Shown here: in pieces, positions 15,910 to 23,771 of the stretch
Layout of the letters: every line of letters begins with the position of its first letter
Position numbering within the stretch: the first letter of the stretch is position 1
NCBI RefSeq assembly: GCF_024055575.1
Contig: NZ_JAMXOE010000006.1
Coordinates: forward strand, 62,001-126,000
Direction: 5' to 3'
From: Mucilaginibacter flavidus
Lineage (GTDB): Bacteria; Bacteroidota; Bacteroidia; Sphingobacteriales; Sphingobacteriaceae
DNA: 64,000 nt
Notes under the pieces: generated by a model
The model's input: only the letters and a program-made list of their open reading frames with translations
Told to the model about the DNA's origin: nothing
Database searches by the model: none
Made by a program: the position numbers and the translations under genes

Positions 15910-17102
15910 TAATTCACCACCGGCAATCGGTAAAATTGTGGTTTTGCCTCTTCAGGGAATTCAAAATTAGTATAGTCGGTAACCACGTTGTACAGCGTAT
16001 CCCTTTCAATCGGTTCGCGCCCAACGTTCTTTATCAGTTCTACCAGTTGTTTGGTGCTCATGCCGGGATGTTGTTCTTCAGCGCCGGCCATGGAATATAT
16101 CTTCGTGGTATCGTCTAGTGTGCCATCGATATCATTGACACCAAAGTTCAGGGACAACTGCGCAGTAGTACGGCTTATCATGGCCCAGTAAGCTTTTATA
16201 TGGTCGAAGTTGTCCAAATAAATTCGTGCGATGGCATAGTTACGCAAATCCTCAACAACTGTTGATTCAGGCACGTGCGACATCTGGTTATCCTGGTTGC
16301 GGAATTTAAGCGGAATAAATGTTTGGAAGCCGCCTGTTTTATCCTGCAGCTGGCGCAATCTGTCCATGTGGTCAACACGATGCCAGTATTTTTCAATATG
16401 TCCGTAAAGCATGGTAGCGTTTGAGCGCTGACCCAGTTTATGCCATTCCTCGTGTATCGCCAGCCATTGGTCGCCTGTACATTTATCTTTCGCAATTTGC
16501 TCACGTATCTCTGGGTGAAAAATTTCTGCGCCGCCGCCGGGGATCGATTCCAAACCGGCATCAAGCATCTTTTTCATACCTGTAGCGTAGTCAATTTTAG
16601 CTTTCTTAAATATGTAATGATACTCAACAGGTGTTAAAGCCTTAACATGCAGGTTTGGCCTGTGGGCCTTTATTTTGCTAAACAGTTCACTGTAGAAAGC
16701 AACATCGTATTGGGGCAATACCCCGCCTACAATGTGCACCTCGGTAACCGGCTCGTCATCGTATTTTTTTACGATGTCCATCATTTCGTCCATTGTGTAC
16801 TCCCATCCTTCCGATTTTTGCTTAATCAAACGGGAATACGAACAAAACTTGCAATCGTACACACAAAGGTTAGTTGGCTCAATATGGAAATTGCGGTTGA
16901 AATAGGTTTTTTTGCTGTGGCGTTTTTCGCGTATGTAGTTGGCTAACACACCCAAATAGCCCAGTTCACCTTCATCGTACAGCAAAACGCCTTCATCAAA
17001 TGTAATGCGTTCGCCCTTCAGCACCTTTACGGCAATTTGTTTTAAACCTGCAGGCAGGTGCGGGTTTTGTAATAATATAAGCAGATTGTCTTCGGCTTCC
17101 AT
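15909..17102 (-). CDS. mqnE: Aminofutalosine synthase (radical SAM)
   Basis: Second step of the futalosine menaquinone route: joins the MqnA product to the S-adenosylmethionine-derived adenosyl radical, yielding 6-amino-6-deoxyfutalosine. 397 residues, cytoplasmic. The radical SAM cluster motif is CVYDCKFC (Cys80, Cys84, Cys87) after NFHIEPTNLC; VHIVGGVLPQ and ALTPVEYHY follow, and SIPGGGAEIFHPEIR is typical of MqnE rather than the cyclase MqnC. It has its own -7 box. The downstream gap to the phosphatase is filled by an inverted repeat, so co-transcription with mqnA is uncertain. Confidence 0.94.
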   Translation of the reverse strand: MEAEDNLLILLQNPHLPAGLKQIAVKVLKGERITFDEGVLLYDEGELGYLGVLANYIREKRHSKKTYFNRNFHIEPTNLCVYDCKFCSYSRLIKQKSEGWEYTMDEMMDIVKKYDDEPVTEVHIVGGVLPQYDVAFYSELFSKIKAHRPNLHVKALTPVEYHYIFKKAKIDYATGMKKMLDAGLESIPGGGAEIFHPEIREQIAKDKCTGDQWLAIHEEWHKLGQRSNATMLYGHIEKYWHRVDHMDRLRQLQDKTGGFQTFIPLKFRNQDNQMSHVPESTVVEDLRNYAIARIYLDNFDHIKAYWAMISRTTAQLSLNFGVNDIDGTLDDTTKIYSMAGAEEQHPGMSTKQLVELIKNVGREPIERDTLYNVVTDYTNFEFPEEAKPQFYRLPVVN

Positions 17103-17117
17103 TAATTAATATTTGTG

Positions 17118-17125
17118 CAAAAATA
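17118..17125 (-). promoter_or_regulatory. -7 box of mqnE
   Basis: TATTTTTG on the minus strand, an exact TAnnTTTG match, 15 bp before the start codon; no TTG at -33. Confidence 0.45.
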
Positions 17126-17219
17126 GGAAATGTTAGTGTAATTGGGGTGTAATATAACAGGAGAATATTACAACCATTCATTGCCAGCATACAAGGGGAA
17201 TTTTGCTATATTCGCTATT

Positions 17220-17585
17220 ATGAATCCGCAAATAGAATTACAAACTTATAAATTCATCAAAGAAAACACCGAAAAATGGTATATCGACCTACCAAATTGG
17301 GAAGGTACTAAGGCAGAACTGGAAATGGTTGAAGGCGCAGATACCATGCTCGATTATGTAGGAAAGGGGACTTCGCCAGTTGAACTTATATTGGCTGAAC
17401 AACCTTTCGATGGCTGTAATATTCTAAAATTAATCCATGATTATTCAAAAGAAATTGGTGGTGGCGGCATTTATTTACTGGCCGATTATGAAGGAGAAGC
17501 ATTAAACCAGGAAATGTGGCTGTGCGAGGTTACCGAATGGGTATTTGAGAAACTGCCGCCATTTATATATTTCAAGAAAATATAG
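17220..17585 (+). CDS. Small acidic protein of unknown function (DUF6717-like)
   Basis: A 121-residue soluble protein without signal or membrane segment, from the ATG at 17220 (MNPQIELQTYKFIKENTEKW). An earlier in-frame start at 17142 would add 26 residues of poor coding character and begin inside the mqnE promoter region. The sequence is strongly acidic and aromatic, with KWYIDLPNWEGTKAELEMVE near the N-terminus and a Gly-rich turn GGGGIYLL (~85-92). It resembles short Bacteroidetes proteins annotated DUF6717, by memory only. It is followed after 33 bp by the PLP-enzyme gene on the same strand. Function unknown. Confidence 0.75.
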   Translation: MNPQIELQTYKFIKENTEKWYIDLPNWEGTKAELEMVEGADTMLDYVGKGTSPVELILAEQPFDGCNILKLIHDYSKEIGGGGIYLLADYEGEALNQEMWLCEVTEWVFEKLPPFIYFKKI

Positions 17586-17605
17586 TGTTTTTTGGCTACG
17601 GGGTT

Positions 17606-17613
17606 TACATTTG
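17606..17613 (+). promoter_or_regulatory. Possible -7 box of the PLP-enzyme gene
   Basis: TACATTTG, an exact TAnnTTTG match, ending 5 bp before the ATG at 17619. If used the transcript would be almost leaderless. Confidence 0.35.
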
Positions 17614-17618
17614 CCTTT

Positions 17619-18734
17619 ATGAAACCCGAAACTATCGCCATACACGCCGGCAACCATGTTGATGCATCATCAAAGGCGGTAATACAGCCTATCGTTTTAT
17701 CTACCACGTTTGAACGCGCGGAAGATGGAACTTTCCCCGGCGGGCACATCTACAGTCGCGCAAGCAATCCCAACCGAGAATTGCTTGAGAATGTGATAGC
17801 CAAACTGGAAGGCGGTGCCGATGCTGCTGCGTTTTCATCGGGGAATGCGGCAGGCATGTCGGTTTTTCAGTCATTGGCACCGGGCACACATATTATTGCG
17901 CCTGATGACATGTATCACGGACTTCGCAACCAGCTCAAAATCCTATTTGCGGGCATTTTAAAGTTCGATTTTATCGACGTAAATGATATTGATACAGTAA
18001 ACCGGCACCTGATGCCCGGTACAGGTTTAATATGGCTCGAGACGCCATCAAACCCGCTGCTTAAAGTAACCGATATAAAAAAGATTGTTGCGCTGGCGCA
18101 TAAACACAGCATAAAGGTTGCAGTTGATAATACTTTCGCCACGCCTATTTGCCAGTTGCCTATTTCGCTTGGGGCCGACCTGGTAATGCATTCGTCCACC
18201 AAATATTTTGGCGGCCACAGCGACCTGATGGGCGGTGTACTGGTAACTGCTCAAAAAGACGATTGGTGGCAAAAAATAAGGGATGTACAAGTCTACGGCG
18301 GCGCCATCCCCTCGCCTATGGATTGCTACATGCTGGTTCGCAGTATTAAAACATTACCATACCGCGTACAGGGCCATGTTCATAATGCACAGTTGCTGGC
18401 AGAATATCTTGAAAAACATCCAAAAATTGAACAGGTAATGTACCCGGGATTGCCGTCGCACCCGCAATATCAAATTGCCAAAGAACAAATGCTTGGGTTC
18501 GGTGGAATGATTTCATTTACCGTTAAAGGAGGAGAGGCCGAGGCACGCCGGGTAATAAACGGGCTTAAGCTGTTTACCCGTGCCACCAGCCTTGGTGGTG
18601 TGGAAAGCCTTATTGAGCATCGCGCTACAGTTGAAGGCCCGGATACCAAAACACCTTTTAATTTATTAAGAGTGTCGGTCGGCCTGGAGCATATTGATGA
18701 TTTGATTGAGGACTTGGAAGTGGCCCTGGGATAG
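17619..18734 (+). CDS. Cys/Met metabolism PLP-dependent enzyme (cystathionine synthase/lyase family)
   Basis: Fold-type I PLP enzyme of 371 residues acting on sulfur amino acids: cystathionine gamma-synthase, beta-lyase, gamma-lyase or methionine gamma-lyase. Seen: YSRASNP (45-51, phosphate-binding Tyr and Arg), the SSGNAAG turn (73-79), VDNTFATP with Asp170 on the pyridine nitrogen, and Lys195 in HSSTKYFGG forming the Schiff base. The C-terminus has SLGGVESLIEHRAT, where the family arginine binds the substrate carboxylate. The exact reaction cannot be chosen from motifs. The TTG at 17592 lies before a -7 box, so the ATG is preferred. A strong terminator follows. Confidence 0.9.
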   Translation: MKPETIAIHAGNHVDASSKAVIQPIVLSTTFERAEDGTFPGGHIYSRASNPNRELLENVIAKLEGGADAAAFSSGNAAGMSVFQSLAPGTHIIAPDDMYHGLRNQLKILFAGILKFDFIDVNDIDTVNRHLMPGTGLIWLETPSNPLLKVTDIKKIVALAHKHSIKVAVDNTFATPICQLPISLGADLVMHSSTKYFGGHSDLMGGVLVTAQKDDWWQKIRDVQVYGGAIPSPMDCYMLVRSIKTLPYRVQGHVHNAQLLAEYLEKHPKIEQVMYPGLPSHPQYQIAKEQMLGFGGMISFTVKGGEAEARRVINGLKLFTRATSLGGVESLIEHRATVEGPDTKTPFNLLRVSVGLEHIDDLIEDLEVALG

Positions 18735-18763
18735 TGATTGGTGGCTTTCTTTTATAACGAAAA

Positions 18764-18810
18764 AGATTTGTCAACTTTCTAAAAGCCGACAAATCTAATT
18801 TTTTTTTTTT
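18764..18810 (+). terminator. Rho-independent terminator
   Basis: AGATTTGTC (18764-18772) pairs with GACAAATCT (18788-18796), 9 perfect pairs with a 15-base loop, followed by AA and twelve T. It ends the PLP-enzyme transcript. Confidence 0.85.
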
Positions 18811-18834
18811 GACAATCTATTTTAACCCTACTAC

Positions 18835-19710
18835 CTAAGGATGTACCGTATTTGCTATCAGTGTAACTGCTGTTTGTGCATATAATTTACCGGTTACCCT
18901 GGCGCCCGTATTGAGCGATATAAGCGTTTTACTAAGGATAATTCCTTTAAAGTTTGCAGCTGTGCCAAGTGTTGCTTTGCCCGAAACCACCCAGAAAATA
19001 TTTTTAGCTTGTGCGCCTCCCAACAAAGTGATTATAGCTCCGTTACTTATAGTAAGGTTTTTTGCTATCTGGAAAACCCAAATATCGTTTGGCCCGCCGC
19101 TTAACGTAGCACCCACGCCTGTTACTAAAACCCCGGTACCCCATTTGTATAAGCCGGGCCGCAAAGTATGCCCGCTAATATCGCCGGCATATTTTTCAAC
19201 TATGGGCGATGGAATTGTAAGCCCGTTGGCCGTGGTAAATGCGGTTTTCATATCGGCTATAGCCGTCGTCATTTTCGACGGTGTGGGGGCAGCATAATTA
19301 GCAGCATACACTTTGCCGGTAACTATAGGAGTATGCGAAGATTGATTATCAGTTGCCATTATAAATCCAAACCCGGTGATGGCCGTTGCCGCTATGGGGC
19401 TTGTCCCAATATTACCGGTGATAGCCGTAACGCCGGTGGTTGTAATCCCGGTTTCAGTTAATATTGTAAAGTCGTTAGCTGTTTTTAAGTTTACGGGCGA
19501 GCTAACTGTTGCTGCAAGTACAGTAGATAAAGAACGGTTGGCCGAACTGTCGGCATTTGGCAGGGTAGCGTTTTCACTATCCTTTTTACACCCGGAGATG
19601 ATTAACAAAAGACACATGGCAAAGCACGCTATAGGGTACCATGCCTTTAATAAATCAATGTTTTGCAGGGCCGGTTTACAGCATGCTGGTAAGTTTGTTT
19701 TTTCACTCAT
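18835..19710 (-). CDS. Ice-binding-type (DUF3494) lipoprotein
   Basis: A 291-residue protein with the DUF3494 fold, an irregular beta-solenoid known from bacterial and fungal ice-binding proteins. Seen: ANDFTILTETGITTTG, the ITGNIGTSPIAATAITGF turn region, RPGLYKWGTG, NDIWVFQIA and KNIFWVVSGKATLGT, in family order. The N-terminus is unusual: some 30 hydrophilic residues with Cys10-Cys11 precede the hydrophobic stretch and the lipobox LIISGC (Cys41), so it is probably a surface lipoprotein. Family members bind ice or act as surface adhesins. Many mesophiles carry DUF3494 proteins, so antifreeze activity is not assured. It is alone, downstream of an AraC-type regulator. Confidence 0.85.
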   Translation of the reverse strand: MSEKTNLPACCKPALQNIDLLKAWYPIACFAMCLLLIISGCKKDSENATLPNADSSANRSLSTVLAATVSSPVNLKTANDFTILTETGITTTGVTAITGNIGTSPIAATAITGFGFIMATDNQSSHTPIVTGKVYAANYAAPTPSKMTTAIADMKTAFTTANGLTIPSPIVEKYAGDISGHTLRPGLYKWGTGVLVTGVGATLSGGPNDIWVFQIAKNLTISNGAIITLLGGAQAKNIFWVVSGKATLGTAANFKGIILSKTLISLNTGARVTGKLYAQTAVTLIANTVHP

Positions 19711-19852
19711 GATTAATAATTTAAATAATTGATTAATTAAAATATTTCAATGATTAAGTAGATGGCACAAACATACCTCTTACGAAAGCACAAAGTGTTA
19801 CACAACTTTTTAAATAAGTTGCATAATTCACACGTTTAAAAGGAGGCAACGC

Positions 19853-20386
19853 TTAAGCGCTCAATAGTTTATAGCGGGATGGAGTTATCCCGGTAACTTT
19901 TTTGAATTGGTTAGACAAGTGTGCAACGCTGCTGTAATTTAGCGCCAGCGAAATTTGAGTAAGGTTAAGCTCATCGTAGCCAATAAGCTCTTTCGCCCGT
20001 TTTATCTTATTCAATATGATAAAATGCTCGATTGTATTACCCTGCTCTGCCGAAAATACATTAGCCATGTAAGTATAATTCAGGTTTAATTCTTCGCTTA
20101 AATAATCAGAAAAATTGGTCTTTAATTTGTTGTCGGTATAGCAAATCATGTTGATCACAACATTTTTTATTTTTTCGACGAGGATATTTTTCTTATTTTC
20201 CAGTAATTCCAATCCCGATTTAAGCAAGGCCTGCTTAAACCTTTTGATTTTTTCAACTGAAACGGGTCCTGTTGTCTCAGCTTTTCCTAATTCTATCAAT
20301 GTCAAGCGCAGTCCTAGTTTTTTCAATTCAAATTCTACAACCATCTTGCACCGAACGCATACCATATTTTTTATGTAGAACTTCAT
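19853..20386 (-). CDS. AraC-type regulator with HMA-like N-terminal domain
   Basis: A 177-residue protein with two parts. Residues 1-~70 look like a heavy-metal-associated ferredoxin fold: YIKNMVCVRC (Cys10, Cys13) in the place of the GMxCxxC metal site, then a long helix, a strand and a second helix (FKQALLKSGLELL). Residues ~85-177 are an AraC/XylS two-helix-turn-helix DNA-binding domain (LTQISLALNYSSVAHLSNQF and GITPSRYK). The ATG at 20384-20386 starts the HMA part directly; an earlier in-frame start at 20431 would add a 15-residue tail. A metal- or thiol-sensing transcription factor is the natural inference. Its target is unknown; the ice-binding-type gene is next downstream. Confidence 0.8.
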   Translation of the reverse strand: MKFYIKNMVCVRCKMVVEFELKKLGLRLTLIELGKAETTGPVSVEKIKRFKQALLKSGLELLENKKNILVEKIKNVVINMICYTDNKLKTNFSDYLSEELNLNYTYMANVFSAEQGNTIEHFIILNKIKRAKELIGYDELNLTQISLALNYSSVAHLSNQFKKVTGITPSRYKLLSA

Positions 20387-20538
20387 TATAGATGAGTTAG
20401 AATTAATGAACGGGTGTAAGTTAAACGCCATTAAACGGATAGTATTGCAAAAAAAGCAAGGGTTAAAAACTCAAAAAATAGAGCTAAGGAGTATTCCATG
20501 TAGAAAAATGATAGTTAAGGTGGTTAATCTCAACTCAA

Positions 20539-20976
20539 TCATCCTCTCTCCGCCACCGGAATAACCAACTTCAATGCCGACCAAATTTCATCAACTGCGC
20601 AAACCTTGATATCTACCAATCCGTTTTGCAACGCAAAATTGCGGATAATGTCTTCGGTTATGTCGGTTGCTATTTTAGATGCCCTTTTAGGCCACGACAC
20701 CCAGATCATGCCGTTGGGTTTAATTTGACCCTTAAGTTCGGGCAGAAGATTTAAATATTCGTCTTTTTGTTTGGTAAAGAAATGGATAAAGTCTTTAGCC
20801 GCCGGCTCGCCATTGTTAATTGTTAAATCGGCAGGCAGATCGGTAAACAGGCTGAAATAATGTTCCGGGGCATTGATAAGCACCATATTGAACCCCGCTT
20901 TAATCCCCAGCTTTTTAGCCAGTGGGGTGCCGGAATATCCCGCCGGTTGTACCGCTATCTTGTCCCCCACTCCCAT
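20539..20976 (-). CDS. DUF3052 family protein
   Basis: A 145-residue cytoplasmic protein. The opening (KIAVQPAGYSGTPLAKKLGIKAG) and the segment GQIKPNGMIWVSWPKRASKI followed by EDIIRNFALQNGLVDIKVCAVDEIWSALKLV are characteristic of DUF3052. No function is known. The start overlaps the end of the DinB gene upstream by 22 bp, so the two are translated from one message, the third cistron of a DinB-DinB-DUF3052 operon. The pairing of DUF3052 with DinB genes may reflect a shared small-molecule or stress role, but this is inference. Confidence 0.85.
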   Translation of the reverse strand: MGVGDKIAVQPAGYSGTPLAKKLGIKAGFNMVLINAPEHYFSLFTDLPADLTINNGEPAAKDFIHFFTKQKDEYLNLLPELKGQIKPNGMIWVSWPKRASKIATDITEDIIRNFALQNGLVDIKVCAVDEIWSALKLVIPVAERG

Positions 20977-21410
20977 ATGCCGAATTGTATTTTTTTATCA
21001 ACCGGGTGACCAGCTTGTTTTAAAGTAAGCATAATTTGTCCGCGGTGATGCGACTCGTGCGAAACCAGGTAACCTAAAAATCCGGTCGCGTGGGGTTTGA
21101 ACCCTTTCACTTTACCGTCAGGACCGGCCTTTTCAAATAGTTGCTCTATAGCAAGGCTGCTGGCTTTTAACGCCTCCTCAAGCTTTGCCTTACTGATATT
21201 GTCTTTTTCAACCTTATCCAGCCCGGTTAATAGTACCGGATCCGCTGCCTTTAGCCACATCAGCCTTACATTATGCATGTGTGCAAATTGCTCGCCAACC
21301 GTACGCCCTTTCGATGTTGATATATCACCCAAATTTCCCTTGTCAATTGCATCCAATAAATACAAATTAATGCGGTTATGAATTTGCCAGGTCTCGGTCA
21401 ACACGTTCAT
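20955..21410 (-). CDS. DinB family protein
   Basis: A 151-residue four-helix-bundle protein of the DinB/YfiT-like superfamily, putative metal-dependent hydrolases or thiol transferases. The C-terminal metal motif is clear in GYLVSHESHHRGQIMLTL (His119, His122 and His123 near the end of the bundle), and an N-terminal His (HNRINLYL or FAHMHNVRL) would complete the site. The substrate is unknown; relatives include mycothiol- and bacillithiol-transferases and toxin-detoxifying enzymes. It lies 8 bp after another DinB gene and overlaps the next gene by 22 bp. It is the middle cistron of a tight operon. Confidence 0.85.
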   Translation of the reverse strand: MNVLTETWQIHNRINLYLLDAIDKGNLGDISTSKGRTVGEQFAHMHNVRLMWLKAADPVLLTGLDKVEKDNISKAKLEEALKASSLAIEQLFEKAGPDGKVKGFKPHATGFLGYLVSHESHHRGQIMLTLKQAGHPVDKKIQFGIWEWGTR

Positions 21411-21418
21411 ACTTTCCT

Positions 21419-21856
21419 TTAGTTAAATTGTTTTAAATGGTGTTGCATGTGTGCCACATAGTCGGATGCGAGCCATTCAACGGTATGCAGGCTGGGCTCG
21501 GTTTTGCTATTGTCACATTGAGCCTGCAGCCGGTGTGTGGGGTAGTTTTCCAGCACCCTGATAATCTGCAGGTTTAATAGATTCCACAAGCCAAGTAATT
21601 CATTAACATTAGCATCCTGGTAATGTTGTGCATCAACCCATTCCACCTGCTCATAAGTCAGCTTAAAGTTTTCCTCATAGGTACAGCGCACAAAACGCTG
21701 CAGGTTAACCTGGGCACTGTCAATTAAATGGCCTATAATTTGTTTTTTGCTCCATTTATCCTGAGCGGGTTTAGTGGCCCAATCAATTGCGTCAGTATCC
21801 CGATTTAAGATATCGTTAACAACTTCTTTTAGTTGTTTTGTCGTGTCTGTAATCAT
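21419..21856 (-). CDS. DinB-like protein (DinB_2 type)
   Basis: A 145-residue helical-bundle protein. Seen: KWSKKQIIGHLIDSAQVNLQRF (~34-55), with His41 as the first metal ligand in the usual place, and VAHMQHHLKQFN at the very end, the HxxxHH-like second half of the site. This is the pattern of DinB_2/DUF664 members. Sequence identity with the downstream DinB protein is low, so the pair is not a recent duplication. It is the first gene of the operon and is divergent from the SpmA-SpmB fusion gene, with 90 bp between. Confidence 0.85.
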   Translation of the reverse strand: MITDTTKQLKEVVNDILNRDTDAIDWATKPAQDKWSKKQIIGHLIDSAQVNLQRFVRCTYEENFKLTYEQVEWVDAQHYQDANVNELLGLWNLLNLQIIRVLENYPTHRLQAQCDNSKTEPSLHTVEWLASDYVAHMQHHLKQFN

Positions 21857-21946
21857 GTGCCTGCGCTAACCCTAAAAATCTATTTAAAGATGGTTATTCG
21901 TTATTAATAATCAAAAAACTTTATCTTCAAAGCGTAAATATCTTCT

Positions 21947-23185
21947 ATGGCCCTCAATTATATCTGGATTGCATTTTTCTTAGTAGCGTTTGTAATTGCG
22001 CTCATCAGGCTGATATTTTTTGGCGATACAGAAATATTTTCGCACCTGGTCAACGCAATATTCTCGTCCTCTAAATCGTCGGTTATGGACATTGCGTTGC
22101 CTTTGGCCGGTAACATGGCATTTTGGCTAGGCATTATGAACATTGGCGAAAAAGCGGGTGCTATTAACTTCCTGTCGCGTGTAGTTGGTCCATTCTTTAG
22201 CCGGCTTTTCCCTGAGGTACCGAAAAACCACCCGGCTACCGGCCAGGTGCTGATGAGCTTTTCGGCGAATTTATTGGGGCTGGATAATGCCGCCACACCG
22301 CTTGGCCTGAAAGCCATAGGCAGCTTACAAGAATTAAATCCCGACAAAGAAACCGCTTCAAACGCGCAGATAATGTACCTGGTATTGCTCACTTCGGGCC
22401 TGCAACTGTTGCCGGTTACCATCATCGCCCAGCGTGCTATTTTAAATGCAAAGGACCCGACAGATATTTTTATACCATGTATTATTGCCACGTTTGTTTC
22501 GGCCATCTCAGGCATGCTGCTGGTTGCCATTAAACAAAAAATAAACCTGTGGGACAGGGTAATAATTGGCTGGCTTGGTGGTATTACCTGCTTTATTGTT
22601 TTACTGGTTTGGTTTTTTACAGAGCATTTAACAAAAGGACAAATTGGCCAGGTATCAAAAGTAGCGAGCAACCTGATGCTTTTCTCAATACCAGTAATAT
22701 TTATTACAGGCGCGATAGTAAAAAAAGTAAACGTTTTTGAATCTTTTATTGATGGCGCAAAAAGCGGCTTCGAAACATCGGTAAAAATAATACCCTACCT
22801 GGTGGCCATGCTTGTTGGCATAGCCGTTTTTAGAGCGTGTGGCGCGTTGGATTATATGAACGACGGTTTGCGTTGGGTAGTTACGCAACTTGGCCTCGAT
22901 ACCCGCTTTGTGGATGCCATGCCGGTTGCATATATGAAACCCTTAAGTGGATCGGGCTCAAAGGGAATGATGATCGATATTATGAAAACTCATAAGCCCG
23001 ACAGTTTTCCAGGCCGGCTGGGCTGCATCTTCAATGGCTCTGCTGACACCACTTTTTACATTGTGGCGCTTTATTTTGGGTCGATAGGGATTAAAAAATC
23101 ACGCTACGCCATTCCGGCCGGCCTGTTTGCCGACCTTGCAGGTATTATCGCGGCTATTTTTGTAGCTTATTTATTCTTTGGTTAA
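21947..23185 (+). CDS. Nucleoside-recognition (Gate) membrane protein, SpmA-SpmB fusion
   Basis: A 412-residue inner-membrane protein made of two Gate domains. The first half matches spore maturation protein A (GNMAFWLGIMNIGEKAG, FPEVPKNHPATGQVLMSFSANLLGLDNAATPLGLKA). The second half matches SpmB (GAKSGFETSVKIIPYLVAMLVGIAVFRACGALD, then PVAYMKPLSGSGSKGMM and GCIFNGSADTTFYIVALYFGSIGI). In Bacillus SpmA and SpmB are separate proteins needed for spore-core dehydration. Bacteroidetes do not sporulate, so here it is probably a transporter of unknown substrate. About 10 hydrophobic segments are visible. The gene stands alone. Confidence 0.88.
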   Translation: MALNYIWIAFFLVAFVIALIRLIFFGDTEIFSHLVNAIFSSSKSSVMDIALPLAGNMAFWLGIMNIGEKAGAINFLSRVVGPFFSRLFPEVPKNHPATGQVLMSFSANLLGLDNAATPLGLKAIGSLQELNPDKETASNAQIMYLVLLTSGLQLLPVTIIAQRAILNAKDPTDIFIPCIIATFVSAISGMLLVAIKQKINLWDRVIIGWLGGITCFIVLLVWFFTEHLTKGQIGQVSKVASNLMLFSIPVIFITGAIVKKVNVFESFIDGAKSGFETSVKIIPYLVAMLVGIAVFRACGALDYMNDGLRWVVTQLGLDTRFVDAMPVAYMKPLSGSGSKGMMIDIMKTHKPDSFPGRLGCIFNGSADTTFYIVALYFGSIGIKKSRYAIPAGLFADLAGIIAAIFVAYLFFG

Positions 23186-23299
23186 CCTTTTTTAAACCCA
23201 TAATTTATAATGATGTGATTTTTCATTTTCTTTTGCCGATAATTTGATTTTACGACGCAGGTAGTTTAAATTTAGTTTACAAGGCTAAATTATTGAATA

Positions 23300-23422
23300 A
23301 TGAAAGAGGATTACGCTGCGCAGAAGAAAGCTAAAATTAAAACCACCCAACAGGGAATTGTGGTACTGTGGGTTTTTATCATAATTTTTATTTCGATAAT
23401 AGTTAGGTGTGCCCGGTATTAA
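23300..23422 (+). CDS. 40-residue single-pass membrane peptide
   Basis: A short ORF from ATG 23300 to TAA 23420-23422. It encodes a basic, hydrophilic N-terminus (MKEDYAAQKKAKIKTTQQG, 1-19), then one hydrophobic helix (IVVLWVFIIIFISIIV, 20-35), then RCARY. The positive-inside pattern on both sides of a clean membrane segment is unlikely by chance. It sits in a 580-bp gap after the SpmA-SpmB gene. Upstream, a TTG and TAAATTTA about 20 bp apart could be a promoter. No family is recognised. Short single-helix proteins often modulate larger membrane proteins, but no partner can be named. Confidence 0.5.
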   Translation: MKEDYAAQKKAKIKTTQQGIVVLWVFIIIFISIIVRCARY

Positions 23423-23456
23423 AAGAGTAACAGTTATTTACAGCTTTAAGGCTTGC

Positions 23457-23493
23457 AAAAAAAAAAGCAGGCCCGAAATATTCCCGGGCCCGC
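23457..23493 (-). terminator. Rho-independent terminator facing left
   Basis: On the minus strand GCGGGCCCG pairs with CGGGCCTGC (one G-U) around a 9-base loop, followed by nine or ten T. It terminates a leftward transcript, either read-through from the TetR gene 280 bp upstream or a separate short RNA. Confidence 0.8.
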
Positions 23494-23568
23494 TTCAATC
23501 ACTCTAAAACAATCACCTCTAATTAGAAGTATTTTTATTAATTGATCGATCAGGGTTGACCAATTCAA

Positions 23569-23661
23569 TTATTTAGTCAAATATATCATTAATGTCTCTG
23601 CCTTAAGCATTTCAGTATGTCTTTTGACCAGCAGGTGACACAATGTAATTCTATTGTTCAT
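23569..23661 (-). CDS. Candidate 30-residue peptide
   Basis: ATG 23659-23661 to TAA 23569-23571, starting MNNRITLCHLLVKRHTEMLK. It lies between a repeat and a strong terminator on the same strand. The position suggests it is transcribed; coding status is unproven and the ORF may be chance. Confidence 0.2.
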   Translation of the reverse strand: MNNRITLCHLLVKRHTEMLKAETLMIYLTK

Positions 23662-23769
23662 GGTTAATGGTACATAGTTCATAGTAGCTACAGCCAAGCT
23701 AAAACTACTCGCAAGAACCTGCCACTAACATACTTTCGGCTATGAACTATCAACCATGAACTATTAACT
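23653..23769. repeat. Inverted word repeat, GTTCAT family
   Basis: The left arm (23653-23689) is TTCATGGTTAATGGTACATA and onward; the right arm (23739-23769) is its inverse, CTATGAACTATCAACCATGA and onward. About 50 bp separates them. It ends just after the TetR gene stop. The arm words match those at 57211-57346 closely and those at 15758-15909 loosely. Confidence 0.65.
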
Positions 23770-23771
23770 GC

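Larger units (their letters stand above)
23423..23771. other. Intergenic region: terminator, small ORF and repeat
   Basis: 349 bp between the small membrane peptide and the TetR gene. It holds the leftward terminator (23457-23493), a 30-codon minus-strand ORF (23569-23661) and a GTTCAT-family inverted repeat (23653-23769). Nothing else is seen. Confidence 0.6.
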
